From positions 930,001 through 994,000 of the forward strand of contig CAVTSX010000010.1 in the NCBI GenBank assembly GCA_963737425.1: DNA of 64,000 nt. The letters are read 5' to 3'. Below are positions 51,971 through 59,375 of this stretch, one piece after another. Below the pieces are notes generated by a model that did no database searches, was not told where the DNA came from, and saw nothing but the letters and a program-made list of their open reading frames with translations. The stretch is from DASXRA01 sp963737425 (lineage in GTDB: Bacteria; Actinomycetota; Actinomycetes; Mycobacteriales; Jatrophihabitantaceae). Made by a program: the position numbers and the translations under genes. Within the stretch, counting starts at the first letter, position 1. Every line of letters begins with the position of its first letter.

Positions 51971-53896
51971 ATGGACGGCACCGCCCGATTCGCCCGCTCG
52001 GCTGCCGCCGCGACGCCGATGCGGGTGCCGATCGGTGACTACGGCTTCCTGTCCGACGGCGAGGCCACCGTGCTGGTCGCACCGAGTGGTTCGGTCGAGT
52101 GGATGTGCCTGCCTCGCATGGACTCCCCGAGCGTCTTCGGTTCGATCCTCGGCCGCCACGCAGGCAGTTTCCGGGTCGCTCCATCGGACGTTCTGGTGCC
52201 CGCTGCTCGGCGCTACCTGCCCGGCACGATGATTCTCGAAACCAGCTGGGGCACCGCGACGGGCTGGATCATCGTGCGCGACCTGCTGATCGTCGGCCCG
52301 TGGCGCCACGACACGGAGTTCTCGCACACGCATCGCCGCACGCCCACCGACTACGACGCCGAGCACATCCTGCTGCGCATGATCAGATGCGTGAACGGCG
52401 AGGTGCAGACCATCGCCGAGTGCGAGCCGGTGTTCGACTACGGGCGCAAGTTCGCCAAGTGGTCCTACGGAGATCACCTATACCACCAAGGCATTGCGCG
52501 TGCTGACGGCGCGGATGGCAACCAGCCCGTCCTGACTCTGACCACCGACATGCGGCTGGGATTCGAGGGCGGCCGCGCGAGCGCGCGCACGCTGCTCAAG
52601 CAGGGCGACGTACGCTTCGTCGCGTTGTCCTGGGGCAGCAAGGAGCCGCCGCTGACCAGCCAGGACGCCTACGACCGGCTCGTCTGGACATCGCACCACT
52701 GGCAGCATTGGCTCGGCCGCGGGCAGTTCCCCGACCATCCGTGGCGCAGCTACCTGCAGCGCAGCGCGCTGACCCTGAAAGGCCTCACCTACGCCCCGAC
52801 GGGCGCAATCGCTGCTGCCGCGACTACCTCACTGCCCGAGACGCTCGGCGGCGAGCGGAACTACGACTACCGGTTCAGCTGGATCCGCGACGCGACGTTC
52901 GCGCTGTGGGGTCTGTACTCGCTCGGCTTCGACTGGGAAGCGATCGACTTCATGTCGTTCATCGGCGACGTCGCCGACAGCGAGGAAGACCTGCAGATCA
53001 TGTACGGCATCAGCGGCGAGCGTGATCTCACCGAATACACGCTCGATCATCTGCCGGGCTATGCGAACTCCCGTCCGGTGCGGGTGGGCAACGCCGCATT
53101 CGCCCAGAAGCAGCACGACGTCTGGGGCGCGTTGCTCGACTCGGTCTACCTGCACAGCAAGACCGCCGACCATCTCGACAACCGCGTGTGGCCGATCCTC
53201 GGCAAGCAGGTCGATGCCGCCCTCAAGCACTGGCGTGAGCCCGATGCCGGGCTGTGGGAGGTCCGCGGCGAACTGCGGCACTTCACGTCGTCGAAGATCA
53301 TGTGTTGGGTGGCGGTCGACCGCGGAGCCAAGCTCGCGGCCTACATCGGCCAGGACGCGATGGCAACCGAGTGGCGCATGCACGCCGACGCGATCAAGGC
53401 CGACATCCTCACCAACGGGGTGGACGAGCGCGGCGTGCTCACCCAGCATTACGGCACAACGGCGCTTGACGCCTCGCTGCTGCTCGCCGTCCTGCTGGGG
53501 TTCCTGCCCGCCAACGATCCACGGCTGCGCGCCACGGTGCTCGCGATCGCCGACGAACTGACCGTCGACGGGATGGTCCTGCGCTACCGGACCGAGCACA
53601 CCGATGACGGATTCACCGGCGAGGAGGGCACGTTCACGATCTGCTCGTTCTGGCTGGTCTCGGCGTTGTGCGAGATCGGTGAGGTCGACCGAGCGCGCGA
53701 ACTGTGCGCGAAGTTGCTGTCGTTCGCCGGCCCGCTTGAGTTGTATGCCGAGGAGATCGATCCGCACACCGGCCAGCAGATGGGCAACTTCCCGCAGGCG
53801 TTCACCCACCTGGCGTTGATCAATGCCGTGCTGCACGTAATCAGAGAGGAGCGCCCCGACGAGGCAGCCCTCGACTCCGCTGCCACGGGCGACTGA
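51971..53896 (+). CDS. GH15 family glycoside hydrolase, trehalase-like
   Basis: 641 residues. An N-terminal beta domain (DUF5911-like: IGDYGFLSDGEATVLVAPSG) precedes the (alpha/alpha)6 barrel. Catalytic-region motifs are GGERNYDYRFSWIRDATFAL, with a general acid, and EEGTFTICSFWLVSAL, with the probable base. This combination is typical of actinobacterial GH15 trehalases and glucoamylase-like enzymes. No signal peptide, so cytoplasmic. Start ATG 51971 has weak RBS support; an ATG at 52019 remains possible. It ends 9 bp before the convergent oxidase gene. Confidence 0.9.
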   Translation: MDGTARFARSAAAATPMRVPIGDYGFLSDGEATVLVAPSGSVEWMCLPRMDSPSVFGSILGRHAGSFRVAPSDVLVPAARRYLPGTMILETSWGTATGWIIVRDLLIVGPWRHDTEFSHTHRRTPTDYDAEHILLRMIRCVNGEVQTIAECEPVFDYGRKFAKWSYGDHLYHQGIARADGADGNQPVLTLTTDMRLGFEGGRASARTLLKQGDVRFVALSWGSKEPPLTSQDAYDRLVWTSHHWQHWLGRGQFPDHPWRSYLQRSALTLKGLTYAPTGAIAAAATTSLPETLGGERNYDYRFSWIRDATFALWGLYSLGFDWEAIDFMSFIGDVADSEEDLQIMYGISGERDLTEYTLDHLPGYANSRPVRVGNAAFAQKQHDVWGALLDSVYLHSKTADHLDNRVWPILGKQVDAALKHWREPDAGLWEVRGELRHFTSSKIMCWVAVDRGAKLAAYIGQDAMATEWRMHADAIKADILTNGVDERGVLTQHYGTTALDASLLLAVLLGFLPANDPRLRATVLAIADELTVDGMVLRYRTEHTDDGFTGEEGTFTICSFWLVSALCEIGEVDRARELCAKLLSFAGPLELYAEEIDPHTGQQMGNFPQAFTHLALINAVLHVIREERPDEAALDSAATGD

Positions 53897-53905
53897 CCGG
53901 CGCGA

Positions 53906-55006
53906 CTACCCCCGGGTCAGGGCGAAGCGCTCGTGCACCCGGCCGGTGTCGAGCGCCAGGTCGGCCAACATGCCGCCGACGATGGGCGCGAACTTGAAGC
54001 CGTGGCCCGAGAACCCGGCGGCGACCACGATCCGCCCGGAAGCGTCGATGACGAAATCCGCGTTTGACGTGGTGGTGTACGTGCAGCTGATCGGGTCCAA
54101 CCGGTCGACATCGACGCCGGGCACCCACTTGCGCACGTAGTCGACGAGCGCGCTGTGCCGAGTGGGCTCCGGGGCGAAGTCCCTGGCGTCGGGATCGCAC
54201 TCAGGACCCGCGTGATGAAAGCCCACCTTGATGCCTTCGCCGGGCGTTCGCAGGCCGTAGACCATCCGGAACGGAGCCTCCTGCTCGCTTCGGTAGTGGA
54301 TGAAGCTCGGCCATTCACCTTCGACAAGTTGCTCGAAGTGAGCGGGCTGCTCCTGGGTCACCTGCAACGCCGGCAGGTCGATGAGACCGCCGAGCAGGCG
54401 CCGCGTCCAGGCGCCGACGGCCACGACTACCCGCGCCGCTCGCATGACCTCGTCATCGACGATGATTTCGACCCGATCCGCGCCGGGCCGGATCTCGGTG
54501 ACCCGGGCGTTGTGCCGTACCTCGGCGCCGGAGCCCGCCGCGAGTTGCTGGAAAGCCTCGACGGCCTGGTCGGCGTCGAGGCGGCCGCCCGACGCGTGAT
54601 AGAGCACCTGTGTTTCGAAGTGCAGGCCCGGCCAGCGACCAGCAGCTTCCTCGGGCGGCAACATCTCACCGGGCACGCCAGCCGCGACGAGCGCGTCGGC
54701 GATCATGCCCACCTCCGGTCCGGGTCCATGGTCGACACCGCCCGTCACGGTCAGCAGCGACTTGCGCGTCGCCGCCTCGATGTCGCGCCAGTGCTGCAGG
54801 GACTGCACCGCCAGCCCGACGTAGAACGGATCGGGATAGGCGTAGCGGAAGATGCGTGAAGCACCGTGCGAGGCGCCGCGGACATGGCCGGGCTCGAACC
54901 GCTCGAGCAGGACGGTGCTCGTGCCCCTCGCCGCAAGCTGCCAGGCGGCAGCCGACCCCATCGCTCCCCCACCGACCACGACCACGTCAGCGTCTCGCAG
55001 TGCCAC
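53906..55006 (-). CDS. FAD-dependent amine oxidase, monomeric sarcosine oxidase/N-methyltryptophan oxidase type
   Basis: 366 residues. FAD-binding start VVVGGGAMGSAAAWQLAARG, then GASHGASRIFRYAYPDPFY. The covalent-flavin Cys is in ISCTYTTTSNADFVID and the C-terminal site is GFSGHGFKFAP, both diagnostic of the MSOX/MTOX family. It would oxidise a secondary amine such as sarcosine or an N-methylated amino acid, releasing H2O2. ATG at 55006. Divergent from the quinone reductase gene with 74 bp between. Confidence 0.9.
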   Translation of the reverse strand: MALRDADVVVVGGGAMGSAAAWQLAARGTSTVLLERFEPGHVRGASHGASRIFRYAYPDPFYVGLAVQSLQHWRDIEAATRKSLLTVTGGVDHGPGPEVGMIADALVAAGVPGEMLPPEEAAGRWPGLHFETQVLYHASGGRLDADQAVEAFQQLAAGSGAEVRHNARVTEIRPGADRVEIIVDDEVMRAARVVVAVGAWTRRLLGGLIDLPALQVTQEQPAHFEQLVEGEWPSFIHYRSEQEAPFRMVYGLRTPGEGIKVGFHHAGPECDPDARDFAPEPTRHSALVDYVRKWVPGVDVDRLDPISCTYTTTSNADFVIDASGRIVVAAGFSGHGFKFAPIVGGMLADLALDTGRVHERFALTRG

Positions 55007-55080
55007 GGATCTGTCCTACCAGAGCGCCTCGAGGCGCGGCGCTTGGAACATGCCGAGGCACAGCGGACTTGGGCTTAGAC

Positions 55081-56112
55081 GTGAGAGCTGTCATATACCG
55101 CGAAACAGGTCCTTCCAGCGTGCTGCAACTCCGCGATCGGCCGAAGCCGGAACCAGGCCCTGGCGAGGTTCGCGTGCGGGTGTACATCTCCGGAGTCAAC
55201 CCCACCGACTGGAAAAGCCGCGCCGGCGGCGGCCTCGCGGTCGCGGTCGGGGAGACCGTGCCCAATCAGGACGGGTCCGGCGAGATCGACGCGGTCGGAC
55301 CTGGGGTCGATCCGGCGCGCGTCGGTGAACGCGTCTGGATCTGGGAGGCCGCCTACCAACGGCCGGACGGAACCGCGCAGGAATTCGTCGTGCTGCCCAG
55401 CGCCCAGGCGGTTCGCCTGCCGGGGTCCGCGTCCTTCGAACTCGGCGCGAGTCTCGGCATCCCGTTCCTGACCGCGCACCGATGCCTTACCGTCCTCGAA
55501 GCCGGTCCCAGCCGTCTCGCTCCCGGCGTTCTCGACGGCCGCACCGTGCTGGTCGCCGGGGGCGCAGGCGCCGTGGGCAATGCCGCCATCCAACTGGCGC
55601 GATGGGCCGGCGCCACCGTCGTTACCACGGTGAGCGGTGCCGCGAAGGCCGCGCTCGCCACCGCCGCCGGTGCCCAGCACGTGATCGACTACCGGACCCA
55701 GGACGTAGCGTCCGAGATCGGCCGCATCGCGCCCGCGGGCGCAGACATCGTCGTCGAGGTGGCCCCTGAGGCCAACGCGTCGCTCGATGCGTCGGTCATC
55801 GCAGCACACGGCACAGTCGCGATCTACGCCAGCACCGGCGGCGACAGCGCACTGCCGGTTCGACGGCTCATGGCGCCCAACGCTCGCCTGCAGATCGTCC
55901 TCGTCTACACCATGCCGGCGAAGGCCAAGACCACGGCCATCGAGGCGGTGTCGGAAGCGGTGGCCACGGGAGCCGTACGCGTCGGCGAGGCAGCCGGACT
56001 GCCGCTACATCGCTACACGCTCGAGCAGACTGGCGCGGCGCACGACGCCGTCGAAGCCGGGGCAATCGGCAAGGTGCTTATCGACGTCCGGCCTGCGGAC
56101 GGCCTCGCCTGA
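55081..56112 (+). CDS. Zinc-independent quinone oxidoreductase (MDR superfamily)
   Basis: 343 residues from GTG 55081. The substrate-binding N-terminal GroES-like domain (SGVNPTDWKSRAGG) lacks zinc ligands. The NADPH-binding Rossmann segment is VAGGAGAVGNAAIQLARWAG. It is similar to zeta-crystallin-type reductases. Its stop is directly followed by that of a convergent small membrane gene (56113-56277). Confidence 0.9.
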   Translation: MRAVIYRETGPSSVLQLRDRPKPEPGPGEVRVRVYISGVNPTDWKSRAGGGLAVAVGETVPNQDGSGEIDAVGPGVDPARVGERVWIWEAAYQRPDGTAQEFVVLPSAQAVRLPGSASFELGASLGIPFLTAHRCLTVLEAGPSRLAPGVLDGRTVLVAGGAGAVGNAAIQLARWAGATVVTTVSGAAKAALATAAGAQHVIDYRTQDVASEIGRIAPAGADIVVEVAPEANASLDASVIAAHGTVAIYASTGGDSALPVRRLMAPNARLQIVLVYTMPAKAKTTAIEAVSEAVATGAVRVGEAAGLPLHRYTLEQTGAAHDAVEAGAIGKVLIDVRPADGLA

Positions 56113-56277
56113 TCAGCGCAGCGCGGTCTGCAGCGCGAGGATGCCGACCCCAGCCGCGAGCAGCATGAACATCAGCACCGACAACATAATGACGACGTCG
56201 AGGAAGAAGTCGGCACCGCGCTGCGGGCTGCGCGCGGGTACACGCCGCGTGCGCCAGGCGGTGAACGTGCCGGCCAT
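56113..56277 (-). CDS. 54-residue single-pass membrane protein
   Basis: Too short for most gene finders. From ATG 56277 the frame reads MAGTFTAWRTRRVPARSPQR, then one membrane segment (FFLDVVIMLSVLMFMLLAAG and onward) and ends in ALQTALR. Positively charged N-terminus suggests N-in orientation. The stop abuts the quinone reductase stop with no gap. Length, strong hydrophobic segment and codon use support it being real; no family recognised. Confidence 0.6.
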   Translation of the reverse strand: MAGTFTAWRTRRVPARSPQRGADFFLDVVIMLSVLMFMLLAAGVGILALQTALR

Positions 56278-56605
56278 GTCGTTTGGTCTACCTCGCCAAG
56301 CCGTGCTCGACCATGTCGCGAGCGTTATCGAAACCCGACCGTAATCAAGAGCTCACTGCATGGGGGGATTGATCTCACATAGCTGACTTCAGGCCGCTTG
56401 TCTGTTGCGCCGCTTGGCTGACGCACCGATCGGTGCAGTCAACGCTCTCGATTTGGCCGTCCCCGTCCCGGAAGGGGCGCAGAGGATAGAAATGCGACCG
56501 GCCGAATTGCTCAGGACGCATGCGAGGATGCCGATCGGAGACGTGTAGGTCCATTGCCTAGTCGAATCGCCCACTCTTCGACGACCGAGTCTCGAGGTAC
56601 CAGCC
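56278..56605. other. Intergenic region upstream of the NlpC/P60 gene
   Basis: 328 bp between divergent starts. A perfect 14-bp palindrome GCACCGATCGGTGC lies at 56423-56436, sharing the CCGATCGG core with the palindrome after ideR. No riboswitch of the ydaO (c-di-AMP) type, often found before actinobacterial NlpC/P60 genes, was recognised. GAGG lies near 56594-56597, close to the start. Confidence 0.4.
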
Positions 56606-58210
56606 ATGGCCATCAAGCGCATCGCCATTCCCGTCGTCTGCGCGGTCGTGACCGCACTGTGCGCCGGCGGTCTGGCCGCGAGCAGCGCGAGCGCCTCCAT
56701 GCCTGCCGCCTTGGCGTCGGTGCCGGCCGTCAACCCGTCCGGGCATCTGGACGGCGCGAGTGTCGCGGGTACCAGAGTCACGATGAGGGGTTGGGCTGCT
56801 GACCCGAATGTGCCCACGGTACCGATCCGCGTCGCAGTCAGCCTCGACGGCGGCTCGGACGGCACCGTGCTGGGCTCGGCCCGGCGCAACGACGTGGCCC
56901 GGGTGTACCCCAAGTTCGGCCCGCAGCACGGCTTCATCGCCATTCTGATCGTTCCCGGCGGCACCCACCGGGTGTGCGCGACCGCGATCAACATCGGCCC
57001 AGGCGGCCCGAAGCCGCTCGGCTGCAAGACGGTCACCGTAGCGGGCGCGGCGGTGAAGCCGGCCCCGCCGCGGGCGACCCGTGCGCCGATCGGGCGGATG
57101 GAAAGCATGGTCTACTCAGCGGGCAAGGTGAAGTTCACCGGCTGGTCGATCGATCCCGACTCGGTGGCTCACGTCCTGATCGACGTGACCATCGGCAGCA
57201 GCCGCCTTGCATCTGTCGGCGCGGTCGTGGCGCGTACGGACATCGCTCGCCAGTACCCGCGCTTCGGCCCGTATCGCGGGTTCGCCGTGTCGGTCGCCGC
57301 CCCAACTGCCCCCGGCAACTATCTCGGCTGCACGACCGCGTTCAACACCGCTGCCGGGCAGAACACCTCGCTGGGCTGCCGGATGTTCACCGTCCTGCCC
57401 AAGGGTGAGCCACAGACGCTCGGCACCGGCACCGCAGTCACCGCCGCCGGTGCACTGCAGGCGCAGGCGATCGCCTCGCACGCTGCGCAGGCCGGCGAGT
57501 TCCCGGCCGGAGCCTCGGCGGCAGCCCGTATCGCCATCGCGTCACGGGCGCTGCTCGAGCAGGCCACCGGACGGCGCGCCGCGCCGCCGAACCGGAGCGG
57601 TATACCGAAGTTCACCGTCGCTACCCCGGCCAAGCCGGTCGACGAGCAGGCCGTCATGGGAGCGACCCCGTACCTCGGCTCGTACCCGGCACACCCGGGT
57701 GGCCGTCCCGGCGGCACCCGCGCGGTCGAGGGATTCCGCAACGACCCGCTTCCGACACCCTCCGGCGCTGGAGACGGCCTGGTCGGCGCCGCACCCGTCC
57801 TCCCCGCGAACGGAACCACCGTGCGCCCCACGCTTCCCGCATACCGTCCGGGCGTGGCGAAGGTCCGCGCCGAAGTGGCGCTCGATGCCGCGTTGTCGCA
57901 GATCGGCGTGCCCTACGTCTACGCCGCCGCCGGCCCGGTCAGTTTCGACTGTTCCGGCCTGACGATGTGGGCCTGGTCGAAGGCCGGCGTCGACCTCTAC
58001 CACTACACGGGCACCCAAGCCACGCAGGGAGTGCGCGTCACTGCCAGCCAACTGCTGCCCGGCGACCTGATCCTGTTCGGTGGCGACATCCACCATGTCG
58101 GCATGTATCTCGGGGCCGGCTACATGATCAACGCGCCATACACCGGTGCGTACGTGCGGGTCGACAAGATCGCGAACTTCGGCGACTTCTCTCTCGCGGT
58201 TCGCCCGTAG
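56606..58210 (+). CDS. Secreted NlpC/P60 peptidoglycan hydrolase with duplicated N-terminal domain
   Basis: 534 residues. Signal peptide at residues 1-31 (IPVVCAVVTALCAGGLAASS). Two repeats of ~105 residues follow, each with D(V/I)AR-x-YP-x-FGP-x2-GF (RNDVARVYPKFGPQHGF and RTDIARQYPRFGPYRGF) and paired Cys residues (CATA..GCK; GCTTAF..GC). A ~150-residue Pro/Ala/Gly linker leads to the NlpC/P60 domain with Cys449 (FDCSGL), His497 (HHVGMYLG) and Asn509 (MINAP). It likely cuts peptide stems in the cell wall. The repeat domain may anchor or bind envelope sugars (inference). Confidence 0.9.
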   Translation: MAIKRIAIPVVCAVVTALCAGGLAASSASASMPAALASVPAVNPSGHLDGASVAGTRVTMRGWAADPNVPTVPIRVAVSLDGGSDGTVLGSARRNDVARVYPKFGPQHGFIAILIVPGGTHRVCATAINIGPGGPKPLGCKTVTVAGAAVKPAPPRATRAPIGRMESMVYSAGKVKFTGWSIDPDSVAHVLIDVTIGSSRLASVGAVVARTDIARQYPRFGPYRGFAVSVAAPTAPGNYLGCTTAFNTAAGQNTSLGCRMFTVLPKGEPQTLGTGTAVTAAGALQAQAIASHAAQAGEFPAGASAAARIAIASRALLEQATGRRAAPPNRSGIPKFTVATPAKPVDEQAVMGATPYLGSYPAHPGGRPGGTRAVEGFRNDPLPTPSGAGDGLVGAAPVLPANGTTVRPTLPAYRPGVAKVRAEVALDAALSQIGVPYVYAAAGPVSFDCSGLTMWAWSKAGVDLYHYTGTQATQGVRVTASQLLPGDLILFGGDIHHVGMYLGAGYMINAPYTGAYVRVDKIANFGDFSLAVRP

Positions 58211-58233
58211 CGCGCTCGTGCGACCATGCAAAG

Positions 58234-59280
58234 GTGACGTTCCGGGCAGGCCAGCGCGAGACCCTGCGCCACAATCCGAACAATGCGGTGACCGGCATCG
58301 TCGAGCGGATCACCGACGCCGCCGGTCACACGTTGATCCGCAAGGAGTTACGCCGCCCTGCTCCATCTGGCGAGCGGGGCCCGAGGTCCTGGGCGGCGTC
58401 AACCGATCCACGCCACTGGAACTACTGGCGCCGCGAGGTGCTGGCCTACGGTTCGGACGCCCTGCTTGCGAACCTGCAAGCGGCCGGCCTCGACCTGCCC
58501 CGGTGTGAGATCGAGGAGCACGACGCCGGCATCACCTTGTCGATGGAGGACGTGACCGGTACGCCCGGCACGGACTTCACGCTGGACGACCACGTCGCGC
58601 TGGCCACGGCCACGGGGCGCTGGCAGGCACAACGCAGCGCACCGTATCCGTGGGCGTCGCGAGGTTTCCTACGCGATTACTCGGGCAGTCGCGAGGCGCC
58701 GTGGCATCTGGTCGACGACGACGCCTGCTGGCAGCACCGGCTCGTCCGCGACTGCTGGCCGGCTGACCTGCGCGCCGGTTGGCAGCGACTGCTGGCCCAC
58801 CGGCAGACCCTGCTCGCGTTGATGGAACGGCTCCCGCGGGCGTTTAGCCATCTTGATCTCTGGGTCAGCAACGAGATCCGCCGCCCGGGCGGGCAGATCG
58901 TGCTGCTCGATTGGGCCTTCTGTGGCGACGGTGCGATCGGCGAGGACATCGGCAACCACGTGCCCGACGCGATCTTCGACCTGTTCTGGCCGGCGCAACG
59001 GTTCACCGAACTCGACGACGCGTGCTTCGAGGCTTACCTGAGCGGCCTGCACGAAGCAGGTTGGCGAGGCAGCCGCGCCGACGTACGGCTCGGCGTCGTC
59101 GCATCGTGCGTGAAGTATTGCTGGCTGCTGCCGCGGATGCTCGCGCGAGCGGCCGAACCGGAACATCGCGCTTACCACCGAATCGCCGATCCGTACGAGC
59201 TCTACCATCAGCGTGGCCTTGTCCTGACGCAGCTCGTGGCCTGGTGCGATGAGGCGCTTCGTCTGTCCACTCGTAAATAG
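58234..59280 (+). CDS. Aminoglycoside-phosphotransferase-like kinase
   Basis: 348 residues from GTG 58234, 24 bp after the previous gene. The kinase fold shows FSHLDLWVSNEI (Brenner motif HxDxxxxN) and LLDWAFCGDGAIGEDIG (metal-binding Asp). APH-like kinases phosphorylate small hydroxyl compounds, sugars or antibiotics. The substrate is unknown, and resistance should not be assumed. A strong hairpin follows. Confidence 0.85.
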   Translation: MTFRAGQRETLRHNPNNAVTGIVERITDAAGHTLIRKELRRPAPSGERGPRSWAASTDPRHWNYWRREVLAYGSDALLANLQAAGLDLPRCEIEEHDAGITLSMEDVTGTPGTDFTLDDHVALATATGRWQAQRSAPYPWASRGFLRDYSGSREAPWHLVDDDACWQHRLVRDCWPADLRAGWQRLLAHRQTLLALMERLPRAFSHLDLWVSNEIRRPGGQIVLLDWAFCGDGAIGEDIGNHVPDAIFDLFWPAQRFTELDDACFEAYLSGLHEAGWRGSRADVRLGVVASCVKYCWLLPRMLARAAEPEHRAYHRIADPYELYHQRGLVLTQLVAWCDEALRLSTRK

Positions 59281-59301
59281 CAGGTCACTTCGCGCCAAAC
59301 C

Positions 59302-59334
59302 GCCTACCCGGACCCCCTCACGGTCCGGGTAGGC
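59302..59334. terminator. Strong bidirectional hairpin terminator
   Basis: Perfect 13-bp inverted repeat GCCTACCCGGACC/GGTCCGGGTAGGC with a 7-nt loop, between the stops of the convergent kinase and nrdJ genes. Confidence 0.85.
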
Positions 59335-59375
59335 CATGCGCCGTCGACGCGATTCGATGCGGTCTGGCAGCCGAA

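Noticed and set aside
58234..59280. Aminoglycoside resistance gene
   Set aside because: Only the general APH fold is seen; no specific resistance family could be recognised and the context is not a resistance island.
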